From Tilletiopsis washingtonensis (taxonomy: Eukaryota; Basidiomycota; Exobasidiomycetes; Entylomatales): a DNA stretch of 64,000 bases. The notes beneath the pieces were generated by a model. That model had not been told where the DNA came from. It saw nothing but the letters and a program-made list of their open reading frames with translations, and made no database searches. A program made the translations under genes and the position numbers. Shown piece by piece: positions 1-11,313 of this stretch. The stretch's first letter is position 1. Each line of letters starts with the position of its first letter. Where the stretch lies: assembly GCF_003144115.1 (NCBI RefSeq), contig NW_020312013.1, positions 186,001 through 250,000 on the forward strand, in the 5' to 3' direction.

Positions 1-335
1 GGCGGTTGCTGCGTGGGGGCTCAGCGATGCAGAGAGACATGCACACACTATGCATTCACCTTCTCGTCGCGTGCCGAGCGCATGCTCTCGACATCGCGCT
101 CCTCATTCAGCAGCGCGCGCTCCTCGCCCTCCTCCTCCTCCTCGTTGTCGCGGTACTTGGCGCCGCTGCCCTGCTGCGGGTAGGCGTGCAGCGAGTGCAG
201 CGTGGCGTCGTCGTCGTCGTCGCCGGCCAGCGTGGCGAGCGAGTGTGCCGAGGCAGAGGAGACCGTCGAGGCTGCCGACTCGCGGCGCTCCATCTGCGAC
301 GGCGAGGGCACGGGAAAGGGCGCGGGCAGCGACAT
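1..335 (-). CDS. Partial gene, N-terminal exon of an unknown protein
   Basis: The start ATG is at 335 and the first exon runs to 60 (92 codons). It is followed by a 51-nt intron (donor GTGAAT at 59, acceptor CAG at 11-9), and the first 8 bases of exon 2 reach the window edge. The visible residues are low complexity: a Pro/Ser start (MSLPAPFPVPSPSQ), a Ser/Ala stretch, an aspartate run, then an acidic segment (RDNEEEEEGEERALLNEE). This looks like a disordered cytosolic N-terminus, such as many fungal membrane proteins carry, but no domain is visible and the function cannot be named. It is divergent from the ABC transporter at 2106. Confidence 0.6.
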
Positions 336-2105
336 GCTGGCGCACCAGGCGCTGCGAGGCTGGTGTCAAGTGCTGCACCGGCGCAGGGCGGTGAATGGGC
401 GCCTGGTTGCTGCGAGCTTCGAGTGTGCGGTCAGTAGTGGAGAAAGCGTGCGAGCGTGGGGTATCGAGAGCGAGGCGAGGGTGGTAGCGGTCACGAAGCA
501 GGTCTGATGAGGGGCATGGCGCGCACGGACTCGAGGCAATCTTGATTTGGGCGGCGCAACCTCAGCGGTGGAGGCAAATACAGATTCCGACGGCCGGGTT
601 GTACTCGCGACTACAAGTCCGAGGCCAAAGTGCCAATGTGGCGCTAGTGTGGGCGCAGCAGGGGCGCACTTGCGCCGCCGTGGGGCCTCTCGGCGACCTC
701 TCCCGAGTCCCCGCAACGAAACAGATTGTTCGGTCGAGCTATCTATAGACTGCTCTGAGAGTGCTTGGTGAAGTCAGCTTCGATGCCAGCGCTGCAGGGG
801 GGAGGTTGAGAAGCCGAAGAAGGACCTTGGCGGTGCAGTCGCGACGTCACGTGCAGCCCCGCACCTCGTCAGGCACGGCCTCCCTGGCTCGCAGTTATTT
901 CGGGTCGCAGCCCGAGCGCGCGACGGCCTCCTTCTCGCGCTCCTCGCAGCGGCAGCACCGCGGGAAGCCTCTTGCGGGCGGCCGCTTGGTCGTCGGCACG
1001 GTGCAGCCGCAGAGCCTGTTGCTGCGCTCTGCATGCTGGAGGGAGAGAGATGCGCAGGAATGAGGAGGTGCATCTCTGCGGCCGCAGCGCTCATGCGCCG
1101 CGTCATGCCTTGCCGGCGCTGTGGCGCTGTGCGAATTTCCGCGGGAGCGAGCTGGAAATGCCGCAGCGTCGAGGTGAAGCGGCAGAAGAGAGGGAGAGCG
1201 AAGGCGAGACATGAGATGGCACGACATCGGCTCATCCGCGGCCGATCCGCGGCTCGCTTCGTGCAGGGCAGCTTTCAGGGTGCAGCCACGCCTGCCGCCT
1301 GCGCGCTGCGCCGTCAGCGCCCAGCCTTCGCAGGACACCGTCAGCGCAGATCAGCTGAGCGCTGCTGGCACCGAGACGAGATGTGCGGCCGCAGCGAACT
1401 CGTCCGCAACGTGAAGCTCTCTTCGGCGCCTGCGTGCCGTCTTGGGCTTGCGGCCGGCGCGGCGCGGGAGCAAGCACGCCTCCGGCCGCTGCGTTGCCGT
1501 CCCCCTCGCGGTGCGCGCGCCGGTGCCGAGCAGCATCTTGCTGCTGCCGCTGCAGCGGCGCGCGGCTCGGCTGAGTTGCGAGCGAGCGCGCACGTTGTGC
1601 CTCCGCCCCCCTCCGCTCCCGCGGGCCGGAAGGGCGCTGCCGGTGCGGTTAGTCATGGTGATGCTCAGCGCTGCAGGCACGCCGCAGCCGCACACACGAC
1701 GTGCCGCGCTGCGCATGCGCTGCGCACGGCGAATGGTGCTGCGAGGGTGCCGCCGAGGAGGAGCACGGATGCTGGATCTGCATGCTGCAAGGGTGCTGAG
1801 CGAGGCAGCGCGGCCTCTGTGTCAGCGCCGGCACCGCGATGCCGCGCGTCCGCATGCCGCCATCCCGCGGACACTCGACTGACACGCCGCGCCCGCCGAA
1901 TTCACCTCGTGCCTCTCTTGACTGACCGATTCGGCGGCTGTTCAGCCGGCCCTCTCTCTCGCCCTTCCTTCCCGTCCAAGTACTCACCCTCCCTCAAGCA
2001 ACAGCCCGGCGCCGTCACTCGCCTTCCCAGGAGGCATCCTCTCCCCCTGGTCCGCGCCCTGCGCACACCCACCGCACACACTCCTCCACCTCGGCGCACG
2101 CCGCC
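336..2105. other. Intergenic region, divergent promoter of the ABC pump
   Basis: No convincing gene is seen in these 1.77 kb. The region lies between two divergent starts. It holds several copies of CCGCGG (for example near 1236, 1248 and 1866), a palindrome of the kind bound by Zn2Cys6 regulators of PDR pumps, but such words are also expected by chance in DNA this GC-rich. Confidence 0.5.
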
Positions 2106-5100
2106 ATGTCGAGTGCGCACCACTCCTCGGGCGCCGGCACGTCGCCCGACGAGGCCGAGCACCTCGCCGACGGCTACACGGGCGCAGCGCGCGCCCAGCC
2201 GGCACCGGCGCTGCGCCGCCAGGAGAGCCGCGCGAGCCAGCGCTCCATCCCCATCGGCTCGCTCGACCCCGCAGGTGAGTCACGGCGAGCGCGGCTCTGG
2301 CGGAGAAGAGGCGATGCTGCGGTGTCTGTCGAGCTCCTTCGGTTCGTGCGAGAACAGCAGCACTATCGGGCAGATTGATGCGCCACACCGCCGCGGAGAC
2401 ACAAAGTGCCCGCACGGAGGCTAGCAGCCGGCGGCCTGATGAGCAGCGAGCGGCGTGTCCTTGGCGCAGAGCGCACAGGGGCTTGAGTCGCACCTCGAGC
2501 CCCTGTGCGTCACCGTCTGATGAGCTCACGTGGCGCCGTCTTGCCGCGCCATCTCGAAGCGCAGAGCACCGAGCCGCTGCAGCCGGCTCGATGGCTCTCG
2601 CAGCAGACAGCTGACCTCTGGCGCCCAGGCACTGCCGAGCTCACGCGTCGCCTGACGGAGCAATCGCGTCGCTCCGCCAGCGTGCATGGGCAGAATGTCG
2701 ACGAGCGCACCAAGCACCTCGAGCAGGGCGAGGCGCACCTGACGAGCGACCCGTTTGACGCCGACGGCACGTTTGACCTGGAAAAGTTCCTGCGCGACCT
2801 CTTCCAGCGCGGCAGCGACCGCGGCAACGAGACGCGCACCATGGGCGTGGCGTTCCAGGACCTCAAAGTCACGGGCTTTGGCTCGGGCGTGGGCCTCAGC
2901 TCGAGCGTCGGCTCGACGCTGCTTGAGCCCGTCACGGCGCTCGGCAACATCCAGGCGCTGCGGCACCCGCCGGTCAAGACGATCCTCGAGGGCTTTGAGG
3001 GCTGCATCAAGCCCGGCGAGATGGTCCTCGTGCTCGGCCGCCCCGGCAGCGGCTGCACGACGCTGCTCAAGACGCTCGCCTCGTACCGCGACGGCTTCCG
3101 CTCCATCGAGGGCGAGCTCTCGTGGCAGGGCTGGGGCCACAAGGACATCAACGGCTCGCTGCGCGGCGAGGTTGTGTACGCACCGGAGGACGACGTGTGA
3201 GTGGCAAGAGGGAGCGCCGGTGCGGCGGCAGCGCTGACCCTCCACTCCAGTCACTTCCCGACGCTGACCGTCGGCGAGACGCTCGACTTCTGCGTCGCCA
3301 CGCGTGCGCCGCAGGAGCAGCGCCGCGTCACGCTCGACGACAACAACTCGCGCGACGCCTACCGCGGCCTGGCGCGCGAGGCGCTCGGCACGATTCTCGG
3401 CCTGCGCCACACCTTCAACACCAAGGTCGGCAACGAGCTGATCCGCGGCATCTCGGGCGGCGAGAAGAAGCGCGTCAGTATTGCCGAGCTGCTCTCGACG
3501 CGCGCAAAGGTGGCGCTGTACGACAACTCGACGCGCGGCCTCGACAGCAGCACGGCCGTCGAGTTTGTGCGCAGCCTGCGCATCGCGACGGTGCGTGACA
3601 TGCATGTGTGCTGATATCGCTGGCTGGCTGACACTTTGCCCGCAGGATATCGCCAAGCTTTCGACGGTCACGTCGATCTACCAGGCCGGCGAGTCGCTGA
3701 CGCAGATGTTCGACAAGGTCGTCGTGCTCGCCGCCGGCCGCATGATCTACTACGGCCCGCTGGAGCACGCGGCGCAGTACTTTGACGAGCTGGGCTTCGA
3801 GCGCCACTGGGGCCAGACGACGGCCGACTACCTCGTCTCGGTGACGGACGAGCACGCGCGCATCATCCGCGAGGGCTTCGAGGACCGCGCGCCGCGCACG
3901 CCCGCCGAGTTTGCGGCGGCGTTCCGCAACTCGGCCGCCGGCCGGCGCAACCACGAGGAGGTGGAAGAGTACATGCAGAAGCTGCGTGCCGAGCACACCG
4001 TCGAGGCGCAGCGCCACTACAAGGAGGTGCAGCGCCAGGAGAAGGCCAAGCACACGCGTGCCGGCTCTGCCTTCCTCCTCTCGTGGCCGCAGCAGATCCG
4101 CCTGGCCATGCGCCGCCGCGCGCAGATCCTGCGCGGCGACATGATCACACAGTACATCGTCACGGGCGCCTCCGTCTTCCAGTCGCTCATCATCGGCTCG
4201 ACGTTCTACATGATGCCGCAGGACACGAGCGGCTTCTTCTCGCGCGGCGGCGTGCTCTTCTTCGCCATGCTGTTCAACGCCTTTACCGCGATGACGGAGG
4301 TCGCCGCCGGCTACGGCCAGCGGCCCATCGTCATCCGCCAGGCGCGCTTCGCCATGCTGCACTCGAGCGCCGATGCCATTGCCAACACGCTGCTCGACAT
4401 TCCGCTGCGCATTGCCACGAGCCTGCCGTTCTCGATCATCCTCTACTTTATGACTGGCCTCTACTACAGCGCCGACGCGTTCTTCATCTACCTGGCCGTC
4501 GTGCTGCTCGGTGCGTGGCGCTGCTCGTCGCCAGTTGCCGTCTGCTGACGCTCCCTGCAGTGACGTTCATCATGGTTGCCGTGTTCCGCTTCCTCGCCGC
4601 CGTGTTCCGCTCGGAGAGCAACGCAACGATGGTCGCAGGTCTCATCGTCATTGACCTGGCGCTGTACGCCGGCTACGTCATTCCCCGCAACTCGATGGTC
4701 ATCTGGTGGAAGTGGCTCAGCTACTGCAACCCCGTGGCGTTTGGCTTCGAGATCCTCATCACAAACGAGTTCCGCAAGCTCAACGTGCCGTGCGCGCAGC
4801 TGGTGCCGATGGGCCCCGGCGTGGAGAGCGCGAACCAGGTCTGTGCCGTCGCCGGTGCCGCACCGGGCGCGACGATCATCGACGGCAGCGCCTACGCCCG
4901 CGCCAACTACGGCTACGAGTTCAGCAACTCGTCGCGCAACGCCGGCATTCTGATTGGCTTCTGGATCTTCTTTGCCGCCATGTACGCCATCGTCTCGGAG
5001 TTCCAGACGGACCCGACGGCGTCGGGCGGCCGCATGATCTTCAAGCGCGACCGCGCGCCCAAGGCTGTCGCCGATGCCGCCAAGGCCTCCGGCACGGACG

Positions 5101-7512
5101 AGGAGAAGGCAGAGGAGAGCCTCGGCGGCACCACGGCCGAGGAGGACCGCGTCGCCGACGAGGCGCTCCACAAGCTCGCCGTCAGCTCGGACGTGTTCAG
5201 CTGGTCGCACGTGAACTACGACGTCATGATCAAGGGCAGCCCGCGCCGCCTGCTGGACGACGTGTCGGGCTATGTGGCGCCGGGCAAGCTCACTGCGCTG
5301 ATGGGCGAGTCGGGCGCCGGCAAGACGACGCTGCTCAACGTGCTGGCGCAGCGTGCGGGCACGGGCATCGTCGACGGCTCCTTCCTCGTGGCCGGCCGGC
5401 CGCTGCCGCGCTCGTTCCAGGCCGACACGGGCTACTGCCAGCAACAGGACACGCACATGTCGACGGCGACGGTGCGCGAGGCGCTGCAGTTCTCGGCGCT
5501 GCTGCGGCAGCCAGCCGAGACGCCCAAGGCCGAGAAGCTGGCGTACGTCGAGACGGTGCTGCGCATGCTCGAGATGGAGAGCTTCGCCGAGGCCATCGTC
5601 GGCGACCCGGGCAACGGCCTCAACGTCGAGCAGCGCAAGCGCCTCACCATTGCCGTCGAGCTGGCCGCGCGTCCCAAGCTGCTGCTCTTCCTCGACGAGC
5701 CCACGTCGGGCCTCGACGCGCAGGCGGCCTGGTCCATCGTCCGCTTCCTCCGCAAGCTCGCCGACGCCGGACAGGCCGTGAGTGTCGCACTGCCTCCTTG
5801 ACACGTCGCTGCCGCTGACCCGCATCGGGATCTCATAGATTCTTTGCACAATCCACCAGCCATCAGGCGAGCTCTTCAACTGCTTTGATAGATTAGTGTT
5901 GCTGAAGAAGGGCGGCCAAGTTGTGTACGCCGGGTGAGTTGCGCTCACGGCCATCATGCGCCGCTCCTCTCACACTGTCCCGCAGCGACCTCGGCAAGAA
6001 CTGCTCGACGCTGCTGCCGTACTTTGAGCAGCACAGCGGCAAGAAGTGCGCGTCGACGGACAACCCGGCCGAGTTCATGCTCGACGTCATCGGCGCCGGC
6101 GCGACGGCGACGACCAAGTTCGACTGGCACAGCCTGTACCTGCAGAGCGAGATGCACCGCCAGCTCGTGGCGGACCTGGAGGTGTACGCGCATGTGTCGG
6201 ACGGCCAGCAGGTCTCTGCCGAGGACGCCGAGCGCGGCAACCGCGAGTACGCCACGAGCCTCGCGACGCAGTTCCGCCTCGTGCTGGCCCGCAATTTTGC
6301 CCACTACTGGCGCTCGCCCACGTACATCTACGCCAAGCTTCTGTGAGTAAAGAGCACTGGGCGGTGCGCGGCCATGCTGCTGACGCGTGTGCGCCTGCCA
6401 GCCTCAACCTCTTCGCCGGCCTCTTCATCGGCAGCAGCTTCTACGGCCAGGGCATCAGACAGACGACGTCGTCGCTGCAGAACAAGCTCTTTGCCATCTT
6501 CATGGCGCTCGTGCTCAGCACGTCGCTCGCGCAGCAGGCACAGCCCATCTTCATGTCGTTCCGCAACCTCTACGAGGCACGCGAGCGCCCGTCGAAGCTC
6601 TACGCCTGGCCCGTCGCCATCGTCGCGGCCATCCTCGTCGAGATCCCGTGGAACTTCGTCGGCACGACGACCTTCTTCATCCCGTGGTACTTCTTCATCT
6701 TCCACGACGGCCTGGGCGCGCTGCGCGGCTTCTACATGTGGCTGGCGCTCATGTTCTTCGCCGTGTACTGGCACACGTTCGCCACGGCCTGCGCCGGCAT
6801 TGCGCCCAACCCGCAGCTCGCCTCCGTCCTCTTTAGCGTCTTCTTCTCCTTCGTCATCGTCTTCTGCGGCGTCGTCCAGCCGCCGCCGCTGATGCCGAAG
6901 TTCTGGTCAAGCTGGATGTTCCCCTTGTCGCCGTTCACGTACCTGCTCGAGGGTCTGCTGGGCAACGTGCTCGGCGGCGAGGCCATCGTCTGCGCTGCCA
7001 ACGAGCTCAACACGCTCAACCCGCCGGCCGGCCAGTCGTGCGAGCAGTTCCTCGGCGCGTACTTTGCCAGCGGTGCGCCGGGCTACTTCGTGCAGAACGC
7101 CGACGGCAGCTGCGGCACCTGCGCCTACGCCCAGGCCGAGACGTTCCTCTCGAGCCTGAGCACCTCGAGCCTGACGCTGAGCTCGTCGCACAAGTGGCGC
7201 AACCTGGGCATCATCGCCGCGTACATTGCCTTCAACTTCTTCCTCTGCCTCGGCCTCTTCTGGGCCTTCCGCATCCACCAGTGGAAGGGCAAGAAGAACG
7301 CGCCGGCCAAGACGCACGCCTCGGACCCCGCCGCCGCCGCACCCGACGCCTCGGCGCCGCAGACGGCCGCCGCCGCGCTGGACCCGCACAACGAGAAGCC
7401 GACGGCGCCGGCCAAGATGGCCGCCGTGCAGGAGCAGGGCGAGAGTGCGCTGCCCACGGCGGCCGCCTCGCCCGCGCGTGGCGCCAGCCCGGTGCAGGAG
7501 CAGCGCACGTAG
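2106..7512 (+). CDS. Full-length PDR/CDR-type ABC transporter (ABCG)
   Basis: Plasma-membrane drug or lipid efflux pump with the (NBD-TMD)x2 order of the fungal PDR subfamily. Predicted exons are 2106-2274, 2611-3196, 3251-3590, 3646-4510, 4561-5777, 5839-5933, 5986-6342 and 6402-7512, giving 1579 aa, normal for the family. All junctions keep frame; only the first acceptor (2610) is uncertain. The first NBD (Walker A near residue 200) has the PDR-typical degenerate GRPGSGCTT with Cys for Lys, then [16 protein letters not shown], signature [10 protein letters not shown] and a degenerate Walker B ([13 protein letters not shown]). The second NBD (near residue 900) has canonical GESGAGKTT and [12 protein letters not shown] with signature LNVEQRKR. 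Six-helix domains follow each NBD. The C-terminal tail, after the last helix ([15 protein letters not shown]), is Ala/Pro-rich. The substrate is unknown. Confidence 0.96.
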
Positions 7513-7685
7513 GGCGCATCCGCGCGTCTGGTGTGCCTTCCGCTCTCACAGTACATTGCATAGACCTGGTGTATTTCCTCGTACCCCTCCACCTCTCTCT
7601 CTTGATCGGGTCGCAATCAGTCATGTCGTCTAGTCCCAGCCGTGTGTGAGAGACGACGAGAGGAGGCAGCAGAGGGATGCGCGGC

Positions 7686-7774
7686 GTCACGTGTGTGCGG
7701 TGTTGTCAGGGGGCAGACGCGTCGTTGAAGCGCGTTAATGGACGCGTGGCGACGGCCCGGCCTTCTCGATGTGG
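7686..7774 (+). repeat. Upstream block, copy 1 of 2
   Basis: Contains TCACGTGT with a CACGTG E-box, then CGGTGTTGTCAGGGGGCAGA, AATGGACGCG and CCTTCTCGATGTGG, in the same order as at 9243-9342. A further shared stretch (CTGCGCCGCTCTGCTCTCGA) occurs at 7979 and 9419, near each start codon. The similarity outside coding sequence suggests the promoter was duplicated with the gene. Confidence 0.8.
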
Positions 7775-7997
7775 CTCTTGGACGCTCGCGTTCAGCGGGC
7801 GCAGCGCCAGCTCCTGCATCGGGCAGTAGACTAGTCAAGCTTCAAGCCCCTGCTTGCTCTGCTCCGGCGAGGCCCGATGAGGCAAGTCACCGTGCTCGCG
7901 CTGGCAGGCCCTGCAGGCTTGCGCTGTGCTCTGCGCTCGGCACAGCGGCGCGCGCACTGCTTCTCACCCAAAGACCTCCTGCGCCGCTCTGCTCTCG

Positions 7998-8060
7998 ACC
8001 ACGACCACGACCACCACCACCACCACCACCACCACCACCACCACCACCACCACCACCACC
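7998..8060 (+). repeat. (CAC)n microsatellite in the 5' leader
   Basis: About 20 CAC units (with CGACCA interruptions at the left end) end 11 bases before the ATG at 8071. In an mRNA this would be a C/A-rich leader. The second tandem gene lacks the run, which points to later expansion. Confidence 0.9.
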
Positions 8061-8070
8061 TCTCGTCTCC

Positions 8071-8989
8071 ATGATCATCTACTCTTACACTCAGGACCAT
8101 CTCGGCAATTGGTTCGCCAGCGCGCCACCTGTGCAGTACGGCCCTCCGCTCCAGAACTACGTGTGGGAGCGCAACGCAGGCCGCTGGGTGCCCATTTTCG
8201 CGCTATGGGCTCCGCCGCCGGCGCTTGTGGCAGCGCCGCTGCCTCAGATTCTCGCGCCGGCACAGCCCGTCGGCCCGGCGGTGCAGTGTCGATGCGCAGC
8301 GCAAGCGCAAGTCCAGCAGCCGCACGCTCAGATCCAGCAGCCGCAGGCTCAGGTCCAGCAGCCGGACGCTCAGGTGCAGCAGCCGGACGCTCAGGTGCAG
8401 ACTCTCCTCGATCTCCGTGCGTATAACGCATAAGCTCTTGAGACTAATGCTGACACTTCGGCCGACTATAGAAGAGAAGGCCGAGGCTACGGCCGCTTGG
8501 ACTCGTCGTGCTCTTCGCGCAGCTCTTCCGCCCGTCGTCGCGCCGCCTGCGCAGAACGCGGCTGCTGCGCTTCACGAGCCGGCCGTCGCTGCAGCTGCCG
8601 CCGATGCTCCACCGTTCGCGCACGTCGTAGAGCTTGACGAGGAAGCGGCTGAGCAGTCGCCTGTGCGCAGCGAGTCCGGTCCCGTGCGCCGTTGTGAGGC
8701 TACGGCAGCGCGCGCGCGCAAGCCGTACGAGCGCGCTCCTGGTGCGTCGGCCTCGCTCATCCCTGTACGAGTCTGGTGCTCACAATGCGCAATGAACAGA
8801 AGCCGCGCGCGCTTTGCAAGGCCGCTTTGACGAGGTACTCCAGCAGCGCGAGGTAAGCAGCTGCTGGGCCTGCTGTCCCCGATCGTCGTGTGACGCAGAA
8901 CTGACTCCCTTCTGCTGCAGGTGCCGCAGGCGCAGGCGCGCGCTGTGAAGGCCGAGCGCAAGGAGCTGCGCCACTTCAAGGAGGAGTGA
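8071..8989 (+). CDS. Pro/Gln/Ala-rich protein A of a tandem family
   Basis: Not a recognised family. Predicted exons 8071-8416, 8472-8741, 8800-8852 and 8921-8989 join in frame (intron phases 1, 1, 0) to give 245 aa. The N-terminus is aromatic and Tyr/Pro-rich (MIIYSYTQDHLGNW), followed by repeats of a VQQPDAQ-like heptad encoded by 21-bp units near 8310-8400. Exon 2 carries PPFAHVVELDEEAAEQ, matched in the neighbour by PPFARVVELDEN. The short last exons encode a charged tail (AERKELRHFKEE). No signal peptide or membrane segment is seen, and it is probably intrinsically disordered. It is a paralogue of the genes at 9484 and 11314 by exon layout and the shared acidic motif. Function unknown. 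Confidence 0.75.
8310..8400 (+). repeat. 21-bp coding repeats (QQPDAQV heptads)
   Basis: Four to five imperfect copies of CAGGTGCAGCAGCCGGACGCT encode the heptad run in protein A. The copies nearest the 3' end are the most alike. Confidence 0.85.
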
Positions 8990-9242
8990 TGCGCCGGCTC
9001 TGCCAGTCTCGCCATACATGCCCAGTGCATCAGCCCAAGGTGCAAGCAACGGGCCGCCTCTGCGGCGCCGGTCTCGGCCATCGAGCGTCTGGCTCGCGCA
9101 TTTCACGACGATACCATGTGTCCCTCTCCCTACGTCCGCACTTGTCACGTCTCGCCTCTCTCGAATGATCATCTGTTTCATGTTGTCGTCCGCCAGAGTG
9201 CATCGAGCGTCATTGCGAGGGAGAAGAGGGCAGAGCGGTGCA

Positions 9243-9342
9243 TGTCACGTGTCGCCCGGTGTTGTCAGGGGGCAGACGCATCGCAGGCCGTAAATGGACG
9301 CGCCGCGCGCATGTCCGCCGTTGCGCACCTTCTCGATGTGGA
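9243..9342 (+). repeat. Upstream block, copy 2 of 2
   Basis: Second copy of the non-coding block described at 7686-7774, including CACGTG and CGGTGTTGTCAGGGGGCAGA, about 140-240 bases before the ATG at 9484. Confidence 0.8.
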
Positions 9343-9483
9343 CGCCCGTCCCTTCTCGGCCGTCGGCGCGCAGGCGTGCAGCGCCAGTCTTGGCCGCTGA
9401 AGCATGGGCGCTGCTTCGCTGCGCCGCTCTGCTCTCGACCACCACCTCTTCCCCGCTCGGCAGCCCCTGCCGCAGCTGCCGTC

Positions 9484-9992
9484 ATGGCGTTCAACCCGTA
9501 TCCCGAGCTGCGCTACGACGCAGACGGCTGGATCGTACCCCTCGATCCTCGCTATGCCGCTCCACCTCTGCCGTATGCTCCAGCACAGCAGAACGGCTGG
9601 CAGCCGCCGCAGGAGGAGTGGCTGCCGCAGGAGGACTGGCTGCCGCAGGACGACGAAGAGTGCGTGTGCGGGCGCTGCTTCGATGCACCGCCGCAGGGCT
9701 ATGGTCCTCCGATGCAGCAGCGCTTCGATGCTATGCCGCCACAGCGCTACGATCCTCCGCTCCCGCAGCGCTACGCTCCGCCGCAGCGCTACAATCATCT
9801 GCCACCGCAGCGCTACGGCCCTGCTCCTCCACAGCGCTACCACGCTCCTCCACAACAGCAGCGCTGGGAGTCTCCTCCTCGACAGTGGCGCCGGCGTTCT
9901 TCCTCGCCGCTGCAGGATCAGTGGCGCGGTCCTCCTCCGCAGCGCTGGGATCCTCCGCAGCGCTGGGATCCTCCGCAGCGCTGGGATCCTCC

Positions 9993-10030
<38 letters not shown>

Positions 10031-10785
10031 TGATGAGGCCAAGGGCGCAGCGCTACGACGAACCTCAAGAGGAGGAGTGGGACATGATAGTGCCGGATCA
10101 GCTTCGCGGCCCGATGGGGGTGCATCATTACGCCGACTACGGAGAGCGCCCGCAGTCGCCTCGCATCCGAATGCAGCTGCTGCTCGACTACGGTGCGTGG
10201 CTCGCAGCGTCTCTGAACCTAGGCGGCATGAAGCTGACCTGATGCATACAGACGAGGCAGCCGATGTTTTCGAGCTCCTCAACGTCCGGGCTCATGGACG
10301 CCGTGAGCCGCCGCTCGCGCTAGCTCGGCACGCTGCTGCTGCGCCTCGCCAACCCGCCGCTGCCGCCGCGGCCGAGCCTCCTTTCGCTCGCGTGGTCGAG
10401 CTCGACGAGAACGACGCTGAAGATCTGCCGCCGCCTTACGAGCCTATTGGACCAGTCCTTCGTCGCCAGATCGCGCCGTTGCCGCAGCGTGCACGCGGAC
10501 GCAATGAGCTTGCTCCTCGTCCTGGTGCGTTGGGTCCTCGCTGCCATCGCCTACGAGCACTTCGCTGACTAGTACCCTTGCCCAGCCTTCGCGCGTTCAG
10601 ACGAAGACGAGCGGGCTGACAGGCGGCGCGCTCGCCAGGTCGAGGTGAGCATGTGCAGAGGCCGTTACCATCGCCACGTCGCCGATCTGAGCCTCCTTCT
10701 GCCGCAGGCCGCGCAGGCCGCGCGCCGCGTGCGGGCACTCGCGCGCAACGTCGAGCGCAACGACAGCCGCATGGAGGAGGACTGA
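9484..10785 (+). CDS. Pro/Gln/Tyr-rich protein B of the tandem family
   Basis: Not a recognised family. Exons 9484-10192, 10252-10524, 10586-10644 and 10708-10785 join in frame (phases 1, 1, 0, as in gene A) to give 372 aa. The first exon is built from PPQRY and PPQRWD units with Trp-rich spacers (EEWLPQEDWLPQ), a small Cys pair (CVCGRC), and a polyglutamine run from a CAG repeat. Exon 2 has PPFARVVELDENDAE followed by PPPYEPIGP, which includes a PPPY WW-domain-ligand motif. The tail is basic then acidic (ARNVERNDSRMEED). It probably acts through many weak contacts, or is a structural or secreted-matrix type protein, but no signal peptide is seen. Function unknown. Confidence 0.78.
9940..9995 (+). 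repeat. 18-bp coding repeats (QRWDPP)
   Basis: Three near-identical copies of CAGCGCTGGGATCCTCCG in protein B, directly before the CAG run. Confidence 0.9.
9995..10029 (+). repeat. (CAG)n run encoding polyglutamine
   Basis: About eleven CAG codons in frame in protein B, likely length-variable between strains. Confidence 0.9.
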
Positions 10786-11313
10786 TGCCGGCCTCCCGTA
10801 ATTCTGCTGCTCACGCTCAGATGTCGAGCACTAGGCGAGCAGGCCGCTGCTGCGGCACACCTGTCGGCGGGCGGGCATACTGAATCTCCTCGTTTGACAT
10901 TTCCCGACTACGTCTTGCGTCCCGTCTCCCATCATTCCGCTTTGTCACACCATCAGTCTCGCCCCTTTCTGTTTCTTCACTGAGCAACGACTGTTTCGAG
11001 AGCTTGCAGAGTGCTATGAGCGTGATCCGTCCGGACACCTGATGTGAGAAGCGGCGCTTGCTCCGAATGCGCACTGTGGACTCGAGGCGGCGAGGCGAGC
11101 AAGAATGCCTCGAGCGGCATCGTGCAGCGCAAGAGAAGAGCAGGATGAGGGATGTCGGCTTTTGCAGTGCATCCAGCTGAGAGGAGCAGGAGACGCTGCT
11201 AAGCTGTGTTGTTGGCGCGGTGTTGCTTTGGTGGCAGGTCAGGGGCCTTAGGGGCCCGTGCGGCGGCGCGCGATGCGCTGCACCTCTCTCGCTCCGCGCG
11301 GCGTGCCTTCCCG
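10786..11313. other. Intergenic region between genes B and C
   Basis: No supported gene. A GCGGTGTTG word near 11217 followed by GGTCAGGGGCC resembles the core of the duplicated upstream block, but the match is too short to call a third copy. Confidence 0.45.

Larger units (their letters stand above)
7513..8070. other. Intergenic and 5' leader of the first Pro/Gln-rich gene
   Basis: Holds the 3' end of the ABC gene, a block at 7686-7774 that is repeated upstream of the next gene, and a CAC trinucleotide run just before the ATG at 8071. No other coding region is supported. Confidence 0.6.

Noticed and set aside
4488-5957. Long minus-strand frame opposite the ABC transporter
   Set aside because: Antisense shadow of the second NBD region; no motif, and the plus strand is fully explained by the pump.
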